Source: an uncultured Chthoniobacterales bacterium | GTDB taxonomy: Bacteria; Verrucomicrobiota; Verrucomicrobiae; Chthoniobacterales; UBA10450 | DNA: 10,755 nucleotides | Direction: 5' to 3' | Assembly: GCA_955652855.1 (NCBI GenBank) | Contig: CATPCN010000106.1 | Location: 1 to 10,755, forward strand | Part shown: positions 1-6,753 of the stretch, piece by piece | Layout of the letters: every line of letters starts with the position of its first letter | How positions within the stretch are numbered: position 1 is the stretch's first letter | The notes under the pieces: generated by a model | The model's database searches: none | What the model saw: the letters and a program-made list of their open reading frames with translations, nothing else | Told to the model about the DNA's origin: nothing | Position numbers and translations under genes: made by a program

Positions 1-768
1 ATGATTCCGGACTTCCGCTATTTCATCGAACGTGTTTCCGCGCTCGAGCCGACGCGGAAGATTATCGATCGCTGCAATCTCACCATTTTGCTCGAACCGG
101 GTTACGAAGGACTCGCGCAATTCCTCGCCGCGAAAAAAGTGGAGATCGTTGCGTCAATGCCATGTTACTCGGCCGAAAACGTGAACGCGCAACGCGGTGA
201 AGGCGTTTTCGACGGCAGCATCAAAGCGCTCCAGCTTCTTAACTCCTTAGGCTATGGCGTGCATGTCAATCTTCCACTCCACCTAGTTTACAATCCGGTC
301 GGCGCAGTTCTGCCGGGACCGCAGGCCGAACTCGAAGCCGATTACAAACGCGAGCTGTCCGAACATTTCGGGATCGTGTTCAACAAACTTTACACCCTCA
401 CTAACCTGCCCATCGCCCGCTTCGCCTCGTATCTCCGTCACAACAACAAACTCGACAGCTACATGGAGCTGCTAGTGAACGCATTCAATCCAACGACGAT
501 CGAAGGGTTGATGTGCCGAAACACCGTTAGCGTCGGCTGGCGCGGCGAAGTTTACGACTGCGACTTTAACCAGCAGCTTGACATGCAATGGTCCGGCAAT
601 GGCGGGAGCCGACCCCTTTTTCTTTGGGACGTCGATCCGGTCAAGATCGACAATCGCGAAATCATGACTGGCGACCATTGCTTCGGCTGCACCGCGGGCG
701 CCGGGTCGAGTTGCGGCGGCGCGCTGGTCGAGACCGGCGTCGCCGGCACCACAGCCGGGATTGCGTGA
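1..768 (+). CDS. arsS: ArsS-type arsenosugar biosynthesis radical SAM protein, 3' part (5' end outside window)
   Basis: ArsS proteins use SAM radical chemistry to add a 5'-deoxyadenosyl group to dimethylarsenite, a step towards arsenosugars. The frame is open from base 1 and the first Met lies inside the conserved stretch MIPDFRYF, so the gene starts upstream. The N-terminal CxxxCxxC cluster of the radical SAM core is therefore missing from view, roughly 90-100 residues by family length. Visible in this 255-residue part: IDRCNLT (22-28), ASMPCY with C55, the VNAFNP segment (159-164), CRNTVSVGW from C172, the YDCDFNQ motif with C187, and the C-terminal HCFGCTAGAGSSCGG block with C227, C230 and C238. 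The last two blocks belong to the ArsS/DUF3641 C-terminal domain and may bind a second Fe-S cluster. The TGA stop overlaps the GTG start of the next gene (GTGA). Family assignment is confident; substrate is by family. Confidence 0.9.
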   Translation: MIPDFRYFIERVSALEPTRKIIDRCNLTILLEPGYEGLAQFLAAKKVEIVASMPCYSAENVNAQRGEGVFDGSIKALQLLNSLGYGVHVNLPLHLVYNPVGAVLPGPQAELEADYKRELSEHFGIVFNKLYTLTNLPIARFASYLRHNNKLDSYMELLVNAFNPTTIEGLMCRNTVSVGWRGEVYDCDFNQQLDMQWSGNGGSRPLFLWDVDPVKIDNREIMTGDHCFGCTAGAGSSCGGALVETGVAGTTAGIA

Positions 769-1602
769 GCGTCCGCGCAGCGTCGTGTCTTTCATTGTTG
801 CTTGTCGGTATCTGCTTCGGACATCCAGCCTCGGCTAAGCACGTTTGGATAGACACAGATCTTTCTATCGGATCCCCGATTCGCGAAGTCGATGATGCTT
901 TCGCGCTCGTCCTGGCCTTTCATTCGCCGGAGATTCAAGTAGCGGGAATCAGCACCTCTTACGGCAACGCATCGCTTTCTCATGTCGATCGAGTCGCCCG
1001 CGATATGGCAGAGCGGTTTGGCAGCGTCGCGGGTCTCTCCGCGACTGCTGTTTATTCAGGCGCAAGATCGCCGCGCGATATTGGCCATGAGTCCGCCGCG
1101 ACGATTGCGCTGGCGACAGCCCTCAAGCAACACTCGTTAACCTACATTGCCCTCGGTCCACTAACGAATCTCGCTACCGCACTTCATTGCATCCGCAGCT
1201 ATGCAATCAAATCGATCAAATCGTCTTTGTCGGCGGCGTTGCCTCTGACACCGACACCCGCTTCGGCAAGGGAAAGTGGCTGCGAATCCATGACGCCAAC
1301 ATGTGGAAGGATGCGGCCGCGGTGGACATCGTGGTGCGATCCGGCATTCCGTTACTGCTGGTTCCCATCGCGATTGGTGGAATCTGACCATTGATGAAGG
1401 AGACTTACAGCGGCTGAAAAGAGGAAGTGCAGCTGCGCAATATCTTTCGCGCCGGAGCAATTGGTGGTTCTCGTTTTGGACTAGCATCGTCAAGTTGATT
1501 GGCGGTTCGATGTTTGATGCCCTCGCAATGATCGCCACGGTGAAACCGGAGGCGCTCTGCATCGAAACGCGCTATGCACATGTCGATCTTGACCACGCAT
1601 AA
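765..1602 (+). pseudogene. Nucleoside hydrolase (inosine-uridine-preferring family) with signal peptide, two frameshifts
   Basis: The family hydrolyses the N-glycosidic bond of nucleosides to base plus ribose. The GTG start at 765 overlaps the arsS stop. It begins with a signal-peptide-like stretch (SCLSLLLVGICFGHPASA, then KHVW), so export is predicted. Next comes a variant Ca-binding motif, IDTD...REVDDAFAL, with more residues between the Asp pairs than the usual DTDxGxDD. ISTSYGNAS and ALGPLTNLATAL are also family motifs. Near 1185-1187 the homology moves to another frame (HPQLCNQIDQIVFVGGVAS, then IHDANMWKDAAAVD), and near 1379-1381 to the third frame (NLTIDEGDLQRL, then SMFDALAMIATVKPEA), ending at TAA 1600-1602. 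Both shifts fit single-base deletions. The usual HD of the HDxLA motif reads FD. Without correction the first frame runs to a stop at 1392-1394 with an unrelated tail. It is either a decaying gene or carries assembly errors. Confidence 0.8.
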
Positions 1603-1621
1603 TCGCCACCCAATCACCTCG

Positions 1622-1663
1622 TTGGGGCGGTGCATATCGGGTAAGTTATTGCACGCGCCTCAA
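1622..1663. terminator. Imperfect hairpin between convergent genes, candidate bidirectional terminator
   Basis: Arms 1622-1634 and 1650-1663 pair over 13 positions, with one G-U wobble and one bulged C, around a 15-nt loop. The hairpin lies between the end of the nucleoside hydrolase (1602) and the stop of the minus-strand rhodanese gene (1720), where a shared terminator is expected. There is no U-run on either side, so this is not a textbook intrinsic terminator. The rest of the 117-bp gap shows nothing else recognisable. Confidence 0.35.
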
Positions 1664-1719
1664 GCCCGAAACCAAGCCGTTCCTAATGAACCGACTGGTT
1701 GCGCGGCCCTCGCGCTAAA

Positions 1720-2274
1720 TTACTGTCTCGTTTGTGGTGTGGCCAGGGAAGGATGGGCAACGCGACGCGATTCCTCCACGAGGACACCCCAAATGCGGTT
1801 GTAAGGATGAACTTTGTCGGTTGGTTTGCCATCGTGCACCAATGGACGATTCTCGTTCGCCCAGCGGAAAATCGATCCCTCCAGGTTCGCGACGCGACTG
1901 TAACCTGCGTCGCGTAGTTTCTTCGCGAACGCCGCCGACCGGTATCCAACCGAACAGTAGGTAACAATGGCTTTGTCTTTCGGAACCGAAATCGTTTTCG
2001 GATCAGTGTCGGGTTCGATTCTTTGCGCGCCCTCAAGGTGACTCACTTCGAACTCCACCGCCGTACGAACGTCAAAAAGGACCGGCCCGTCTTGTTTTGG
2101 ATTGCTCAAACGTACCGCCAGTTGGCTTGTGCTGATTCGTGGCACATCGGGAAATTCGCTGCGGATTTTCGAATTCACGACGGACCAGCCGATGTTTTGG
2201 CCAAAAAAAAGCGCGGTCATCCCAAATAAAACCATGAGAGTGGCGACGGAGATCTCAAAAACGGAGTGTTTCAC
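1720..2274 (-). CDS. Membrane-anchored single-domain rhodanese (sulfurtransferase-like)
   Basis: This is a 184-residue protein. Rhodanese domains carry sulfane sulfur or act on other thiol chemistry through a loop cysteine. Residues about 6-30 (FEISVATLMVLFGMTALFF) form one transmembrane anchor. The domain spans about 47-142, with LFDVRTAVEFEVSHLEGAQ (67-85, containing the conserved D68 and R70), and the active loop CSVGYRS starting at C107, which keeps the CxxGxR pattern and so is probably active. The C-terminal tail carries KPTDKVHPYN (150-159). The start is taken as GTG at 2274 because GTGA overlaps the stop of the desaturase gene upstream and places the anchor at the N-terminus. A longer in-frame reading to 2493 would lie inside the desaturase gene and lacks family-like sequence. 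Topology suggests the domain is outside the cytoplasm or at the membrane face; its sulfur partner is unknown. Confidence 0.82.
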   Translation of the reverse strand: MKHSVFEISVATLMVLFGMTALFFGQNIGWSVVNSKIRSEFPDVPRISTSQLAVRLSNPKQDGPVLFDVRTAVEFEVSHLEGAQRIEPDTDPKTISVPKDKAIVTYCSVGYRSAAFAKKLRDAGYSRVANLEGSIFRWANENRPLVHDGKPTDKVHPYNRIWGVLVEESRRVAHPSLATPQTRQ

Positions 2275-3095
2275 GACGCGAGTTTCGTTGTCTCGCCCGC
2301 CGGCCGGTCTGGAATTCCGCCATCCGGTAGTCGCCAGGCGCGTTGCTTTCGAAATGGAAGGACGAACAATTTGCCGAAAGTAAGTTCGCCATCGTCGCGG
2401 TAGGCGGCTACACCAATCGTGATCGCATCCTGCGGAACGTCCAGGCGCAAAGTGCGGTGGAGCCGGTCCCACAGCGAAAATACCGTGCCCCAATTCGAAT
2501 TGGTTTCACGTTGCACGATGGAGTAGTGGGTTCCGTGCATGCGCGGCGTCACCACGACGCGGCTCAGCATCCGCTCGAGTCCGATGGGCAAACGCCGATT
2601 TGAGTGATGAAATTGAGTTGCGAGACTAAAGAGCGCTTCGTACACGGCCAGCGTCCAGATGCTCAGCCCAAACAACGCGACGACGGCGACGCGAAAGAAA
2701 ATCGATATCAGAACTTCGCCGAGATGAAAGCGACTGGCCGTGCTCACATCCATGTCGAGGTCGGTATGATGCACGTTATTGAAGCGCCAAAAGAAGGCGC
2801 CTTTGTGCATCAATTGATGCCACCAGTAATAGACGTAGTCGTAGATCAGCACGCCAGCGATCGCCGCCCACACGGTCGGCAAGTGAATCCAATCAAAGAG
2901 GCCGAAATGTTGGCGCGCGGTCCAGATTGAAATCACAAATGGAATGGGCACCAGGATCAGACGCGCTGCGAGCAAGCTGGGCCCAGCCAGGAGCGGGTTA
3001 CGCGCCAATCTTTTCAGCACGGAAAAATGCTGCCGGCGCAACGGCCATGGGCGAGATCGCGTGATCGCCCGAATGGCGAGCAGAAAAGCGTTCAT
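2271..3095 (-). CDS. Sterol desaturase / fatty acid hydroxylase superfamily membrane protein
   Basis: This is a 274-residue integral membrane protein. Superfamily members use a histidine-bound di-iron site and O2 to oxidise lipids. Hydrophobic segments lie at about 39-59, 74-92 and 126-160. Histidine boxes are HQLMH (93-97), NNVHH (106-110), RFH (H124), FHH (163-164) and HGTHY (187-191), followed by the conserved NSNWGTVFSLWDRLH (199-213). Compared with the usual HxxHH boxes, residue 106 is Asn (codon AAT) and residue 191 is Tyr (codon TAC), so two expected iron ligands are changed while the rest of the scaffold is intact. An upstream GTG (3119) would add VCARICAR, encoded by a 12-bp tandem repeat; ATG 3095 is preferred. 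The gene follows cydB after 66 bp and its stop overlaps the rhodanese start. The lipid substrate cannot be inferred. Confidence 0.82.
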   Translation of the reverse strand: MNAFLLAIRAITRSRPWPLRRQHFSVLKRLARNPLLAGPSLLAARLILVPIPFVISIWTARQHFGLFDWIHLPTVWAAIAGVLIYDYVYYWWHQLMHKGAFFWRFNNVHHTDLDMDVSTASRFHLGEVLISIFFRVAVVALFGLSIWTLAVYEALFSLATQFHHSNRRLPIGLERMLSRVVVTPRMHGTHYSIVQRETNSNWGTVFSLWDRLHRTLRLDVPQDAITIGVAAYRDDGELTFGKLFVLPFRKQRAWRLPDGGIPDRPAGETTKLAS

Positions 3096-3117
3096 TCTAG
3101 CACAAATTCTAGCACAC
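3094..3117. repeat. 12-bp tandem duplication at the desaturase start codon
   Basis: ATTCTAGCACAA (3094-3105) is followed directly by ATTCTAGCACAC (3106-3117), 11 of 12 identical. On the minus strand it lies immediately before and into the ATG at 3095, in the place where a ribosome binding site should be; none is recognisable there. If translation began at GTG 3119 the copies would encode CARI/CARM. It looks like a local duplication. Confidence 0.6.
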
Positions 3118-3154
3118 ACGCGCCAGACTCGGCCTGGTTTTTGGCCGGTGTGCT
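3111..3154 (-). terminator. Bipartite hairpin after cydB, weak terminator or processing-site candidate
   Basis: AGCACAC (3111-3117) is complementary to GTGTGCT (3148-3154), and inside it CGGCC (3130-3134) pairs with GGCCG (3143-3147) around an 8-nt loop. A 12-nt one-sided bulge separates the stems. The element fills most of the 66-bp gap between cydB and the desaturase gene. There is no downstream U-run on the transcribed strand, so it may reduce rather than end read-through. Confidence 0.3.
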
Positions 3155-3161
3155 GTCGACC

Positions 3162-4169
3162 TTATGATTGCTCCGTAGCCTCTTTACCTTTAAAGATACG
3201 GAACAAGAAAAAGAGCGATGGAAACAAGACGATCGCGCCGGCCACGAGTGCATAGATCAACAGACGGAGGGTGATGGCCGGGGCGGCGGCGTTAAAGATG
3301 GTGATGTCCGGAGTGACGAGCTTTGGATACTGCGAAAGACTCCAGCCGCTAAGAATCAGCGTTATCTCGCTGATTGCCGCGAGGCGCGCGAGGGTAAATC
3401 GGCGCAGCCAAAGGCTGGTCAACGCCGCGATCGCGAAACAGACGGTCGCGCCGATGAGTAATGGCGCCCACCATTGCGTCAAACCGTTATACATCGCCGG
3501 GGCGCCCTGCCTCGCGGTGATGAAAACGGCGAACGCGATGGGCGCGAGAGCGGACCCGGACCAGAGTGCGCGCAAACGAAAATCATTTTGCAGTCGCGGC
3601 TCGCCGGTAGCGTCGACGGTCAGATAAACCGCCGCGAGAAAGGCAAAGAGTGCAAGAGCGAAAAGACCGCAAGCGAAGGCGAACGGCGTAAGCCAGCCGG
3701 CGAAAAAACCGGTTGTGATCCTGCCATCGATAATGCGGATTTGACCGGTACTGAGCGCACCAAGCGTGAGACCTTGGATGAAAGGAGTAAAAAAACTGGC
3801 CGCGCCGAACAGCGTACTCCAGCGATCCTGCACATGGTCCGATTTGACGTCGTACTTCCGGAAGATAAAGGCCGTGCCGCGGAGAACGATTCCGATCAGC
3901 ATCAACGTCATGGGAATATTTAGCGCGGTAGTGAGGGCGGCAAAGCCGCGCGGAAACCCGGTGAACAAAATGACGATCACGAGAATGAGCCAGACGTGAT
4001 CCGCCTCCCAAATCGGCCCGATGGCTTTGGCGATGACGCCCCTTTGCTCGCCAGCGCGCGAACCGGTCGCGAGCAGATCCCACATTCCGCCTCCGTAATC
4101 GGCGCCGCCGGTGGCCGCATAAAAGATCAGCGCCGCGCACATGAAACCAGCGACGATGAGTTCAAGCAT
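3162..4169 (-). CDS. cydB: Cytochrome bd-type quinol oxidase subunit II
   Basis: This is a 335-residue polytopic membrane subunit that pairs with CydA in the bd-type quinol:O2 oxidoreductase of the inner membrane. Family signatures are near the N-terminus: GGADYGGGMWDLL (21-33), GPIWEADHVWLI (51-62), then RGTAFIFRKYD (97-107) and the FIQGLTLGALSTGQI segment. Alternating hydrophobic segments run throughout to the C-terminus, which ends in a short charged tail. The length is within the usual 330-380 range. The ATG at 4169 overlaps the cydA stop by 8 bp, indicating translational coupling. The 66-bp gap after it is too short for a CydX-like small gene plus spacing and none is seen, as is common for cyanide-insensitive-type bd oxidases. 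Confidence 0.95.
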   Translation of the reverse strand: MLELIVAGFMCAALIFYAATGGADYGGGMWDLLATGSRAGEQRGVIAKAIGPIWEADHVWLILVIVILFTGFPRGFAALTTALNIPMTLMLIGIVLRGTAFIFRKYDVKSDHVQDRWSTLFGAASFFTPFIQGLTLGALSTGQIRIIDGRITTGFFAGWLTPFAFACGLFALALFAFLAAVYLTVDATGEPRLQNDFRLRALWSGSALAPIAFAVFITARQGAPAMYNGLTQWWAPLLIGATVCFAIAALTSLWLRRFTLARLAAISEITLILSGWSLSQYPKLVTPDITIFNAAAPAITLRLLIYALVAGAIVLFPSLFFLFRIFKGKEATEQS

Positions 4170-5487
4170 CGATGGTGAGGAGTTCCGAGGCCGGCTTTTC
4201 GGTTTTCATAAATTGACGGCACAAGAGGTAGAAGACGACTACCGCGAGAAAGATGTAGAGGAGGGTGAAGACCACAAAAGGGATCGCAATTTTGCCCATC
4301 GGGGTGACCGCTTCTTCCGTCCGCATCACATTGTAAATAATCCAAGGCTGGCGGCCAACCTCAGTCACGGTCCAGCCCGCTTCGATCGCGAGGAATCCAA
4401 GAGGACCGGCCGCGACGAGGGCGCGAAGGAACCATTTTCCGTCGGGAAGGCCGCGATGTTTCCACGCAAACCAACCCGCCAGGATAGACAAGAAGAGCAA
4501 GGTTGTTCCTGTGCCGACCATGAGATCAAAGGCCCAGTGCACCACGCGCACGTTCGGCCAGTCGTTGCGCGGAAATTCTTCTAATCCGATCACTTTCGCA
4601 TTCGGATCGTGAGTACTAAGAAGACTCAGGCCACGCGGGATGATCAGCGCGTAGGGATTGGTGCGGGATTCATCATCAGGCAATCCACCGATGCGTAAGG
4701 GTGCGCCCACTTGCGTTCGGTAATTCGCTTCCAGGGCGGCGAGTTTGGCCGGTTGGAGTTTTGCGACAGAGCGGGCGCTGAAATCGCCGCTGATGATTTG
4801 CAACGGCGCGCTGATGCAGGCGAGCGCGAGCGCGATGCCGAGCGCGTTGCGATGAAAAGCATTTCGTCGGTCGCGCAAAACGAAGAAGGCGTGAATCGCC
4901 GCAACAGCAAAGCCGGTTGCGACAAAGGCAGCCAAGGTCATGTGCAACACCTCATGCAAGCTGGCGGGGTTTAACATCGCTGCGATGGGATCGATGTTGG
5001 CAATTTTGCCGTCGATAAATTTGAAACCGGTGGGTGCATTCATCCACGCGTTCGCCGTCACCACAAAGACTCCGGAAAGAATCCCGCTTAGCGCGATGAG
5101 CACGCCGCAGAGCCAGTGGACGACCGGCGGCAGCCGATTCCATCCCGCTAGATACAACCCGAGAAAAATCGCTTCGGTGAAAAAGGCGAAGCCTTCCAGC
5201 GAGAACGGCATCCCGATGATCGCGCCCGCTTTTTCCATGAAACCGGGCCAGAGCAGCCCGAGTTCAAAGGCGAGCACCGTGCCCGACACAGCACCGACTG
5301 CAAAAAGAATGGCGGCACCGCGCGACCATCTCTTGCTCAACTCGAGAAACACCGGCCGGCGAGTGCGGAGATAAAGCCCTTCCGAAATCGCCATCAGCAT
5401 GGGCAAGCCAATGCCGAGCGCGGCGAATATGATGTGAAAGCCTAACGACATGCCCATCTGTGAACGGGCAAAGAGAAAATCGTTCAT
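4162..5487 (-). CDS. cydA: Cytochrome bd-type quinol oxidase subunit I, short Q-loop (CIO-like)
   Basis: This is the 441-residue haem-carrying subunit that oxidises quinol and reduces O2 to water without pumping protons. Visible ligands and conserved residues: H18 (FHII; haem b595), E98 and E105 in SLEGFAFFTEAIF, H182 in LHMTLAAF and M323 in MVGTG (haem b558), and GRQPW (378-382). The Q-loop region follows KLQPAKLAALEA (243-254). The total length and the direct run from there to the M323 helix show the short Q-loop type, often called cyanide-insensitive oxidase (CioA-like). Cyanide resistance itself cannot be read from sequence. The ATG at 5487 overlaps the psiE-family stop (ATGA), and the stop overlaps cydB, so the three genes form a coupled unit. 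bd oxidases typically serve low-O2 or stress respiration. Confidence 0.96.
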   Translation of the reverse strand: MNDFLFARSQMGMSLGFHIIFAALGIGLPMLMAISEGLYLRTRRPVFLELSKRWSRGAAILFAVGAVSGTVLAFELGLLWPGFMEKAGAIIGMPFSLEGFAFFTEAIFLGLYLAGWNRLPPVVHWLCGVLIALSGILSGVFVVTANAWMNAPTGFKFIDGKIANIDPIAAMLNPASLHEVLHMTLAAFVATGFAVAAIHAFFVLRDRRNAFHRNALGIALALACISAPLQIISGDFSARSVAKLQPAKLAALEANYRTQVGAPLRIGGLPDDESRTNPYALIIPRGLSLLSTHDPNAKVIGLEEFPRNDWPNVRVVHWAFDLMVGTGTTLLFLSILAGWFAWKHRGLPDGKWFLRALVAAGPLGFLAIEAGWTVTEVGRQPWIIYNVMRTEEAVTPMGKIAIPFVVFTLLYIFLAVVVFYLLCRQFMKTEKPASELLTIDA

Positions 5488-5957
5488 TTCGCGTGCTCCG
5501 TCACAGACCCGCTCCGCTTTCGCAAGAAAACCAGTGAGATGACGAGGGCAACGATCATGACCGTGAGTACCACAAGTTCGACAATGAAGTGCTGGAATAC
5601 GTCGGATTTTTCGTGAACTTGAGCGAGCTCAGCCGTTAGAAGCAAGACGCGCCGGATCGCGGCAATCAGACCGATCAGCAGAAACGGCTCGGGCATCAGC
5701 GCATGTTCACGAAACGAAACTTGAACCGTATACAACAACTCAACGACCAGCAGGATCAGGAGAACGCGGTCCAGCAGCGCGACAATGTTCGTCGTGATCG
5801 AGCCGGCCATTAAATTTTGCCCGAAAATGATGATGCCGCTGACCAAAAGGGCAAGCGAACACCCGGCCAACAGGAGTCCCAGGCCGATGTAAACGACGTC
5901 CTCCACTATCGTGAAGACGCGGGCAACCCATACGCGGTTTCGTTGCTCTATCGTCAT
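5484..5957 (-). CDS. PsiE-family (phosphate-starvation-inducible) membrane protein
   Basis: This 157-residue protein has four predicted membrane segments: about 19-45, 58-80, 90-110 and 123-146. The segment EPFLLIGLIAAIRRVLLLTAE (90-110) is the recognisable PsiE-family core. E. coli PsiE is named for induction by phosphate starvation, but its molecular role is unknown, so the name does not prove that function here. The start is set at ATG 5957 (MTIEQRNR), which gives the normal family length. A reading back to 6176 would add 73 non-family residues and run into the divergent hydrogenase gene. The stop overlaps the cydA start by 4 bp, so it is made together with the oxidase. It could be a membrane partner of the bd oxidase or only a co-regulated gene. 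Confidence 0.85.
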   Translation of the reverse strand: MTIEQRNRVWVARVFTIVEDVVYIGLGLLLAGCSLALLVSGIIIFGQNLMAGSITTNIVALLDRVLLILLVVELLYTVQVSFREHALMPEPFLLIGLIAAIRRVLLLTAELAQVHEKSDVFQHFIVELVVLTVMIVALVISLVFLRKRSGSVTEHAK

Positions 5958-6142
5958 CGTTTTACACCGGAACAGTATCTCGGGGTGGGGATGTGTTGCA
6001 CCAAAAATCAAGCAGGCGGAAAATGAATGATGGTCAGGCCGCAAAATTTCGGCTAGTTGTTCTATCGTGAGTTTGGAGATCGCAACAAGGGCCGCTGCGA
6101 AATTCGGAACGCGACCCGCGGGCGCGAGCCAGGACTTTACCG
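5958..6142. promoter_or_regulatory. Divergent intergenic region between the psiE-cydAB and hydrogenase operons
   Basis: Both operons must start transcription in or near these 185 bp. No convincing sigma-70 or sigma-54 promoter pair was found on either strand. A 13-bp motif, GTTGYTCTATCGT, occurs at 6056-6068 and again, 12 of 13 identical, at 5942-5954 just inside psiE. The copies are in direct orientation 114 bp apart and could be an operator pair or chance. AGGA at 6131-6134 is a ribosome binding site for the NifU-domain gene. Confidence 0.35.
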
Positions 6143-6730
6143 ATGGATAAAACCCAGAACCGGGAAATTCAAGCACGCCTGGCCCGGATCGAGGAATTGA
6201 TCCAGGCCGTCGACAAGATCGACAATGACAAGGTGCGGACGCAGGCGCGCGAGCTGGTAGAGGCGTTGCTAGAAATGCAGGGCGCCGGATTGGAGCGCCT
6301 GATGGAGATCATCTATGACTCAGGGCCCACCGGGCAGTCGATGATCGATGAACTCGGTCGCGATGAATTGATTTCCGGTTTGCTGCTCGTGCATGGACTG
6401 CATCCCCTCGATCTCGAATCGCGCGTGCGTAATGCCCTGGAGAAAGTTGGTCCGCGTTTGGCGCAGCATGGCGGCAGCGTTGATTTGTTAAGCGTGACGC
6501 GAGAAGGCGCGGTGAAGCTGCGCTTGGCTGGAAACTGTCACGGTTGCCCATCCTCAATTTTGACACTGAAATTTTCAATCGAGGAAGCGCTTTACGCAGC
6601 CGCGCCTGATGTAACGTCATTGGAAGTCGAAGGCGCGACACCTTTAGAACCGGCGACCTCAGATGGCACGAATGGTACTGTACCGGTTGTTCCGAAATAT
6701 ACCGAATGCCCGCAACCGGCTGGCAGCTAG
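6143..6730 (+). CDS. NifU C-terminal-domain (Fe-S scaffold) protein of the hydrogenase cluster
   Basis: This 195-residue protein probably helps assemble or deliver Fe-S clusters to the hydrogenase small subunit. Residues 1-85 are a charged, mostly helical extension (ARLARIEELIQAVDKI and following). Residues about 93-165 are the NifU-like domain, with QHGGSVDLLSV (108-118), the cluster-binding CHGC (C132 and C135) in GNCHGCPSSILTLK, then IEEALYAAAPDVTSLEVEG. The tail after 170 is low-complexity. The protein lacks the IscU-like catalytic domain of full NifU. It is preceded by AGGA with an 8-nt spacer. It is the first gene of the plus-strand operon, and 23 bp separate it from the next. NifU-domain genes are a regular part of group 1h hydrogenase clusters in actinobacteria, from general knowledge. 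Confidence 0.88.
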   Translation: MDKTQNREIQARLARIEELIQAVDKIDNDKVRTQARELVEALLEMQGAGLERLMEIIYDSGPTGQSMIDELGRDELISGLLLVHGLHPLDLESRVRNALEKVGPRLAQHGGSVDLLSVTREGAVKLRLAGNCHGCPSSILTLKFSIEEALYAAAPDVTSLEVEGATPLEPATSDGTNGTVPVVPKYTECPQPAGS

Positions 6731-6753
6731 TAAACAAAAACGAAGGAAACAAA

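Noticed and set aside
472..795. Minus-strand open frame opposite the end of arsS
   Set aside because: It is antisense to a clearly recognised gene and has no family features; a by-product of GC-rich codons.
2275..2493. N-terminal extension of the rhodanese gene
   Set aside because: It lies inside the desaturase gene in another frame and would move the membrane anchor into the middle of the protein; GTG 2274 with GTGA overlap is a better start.
3096..3119. GTG start at 3119 for the desaturase
   Set aside because: It only adds eight residues encoded by a 12-bp tandem repeat and is not supported by a ribosome binding site.
5958..6176. N-terminal extension of the PsiE-family gene by 73 codons
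   Set aside because: The added residues do not resemble the family and would overlap the divergent NifU-domain gene; the ATG at 5957 gives normal family length.
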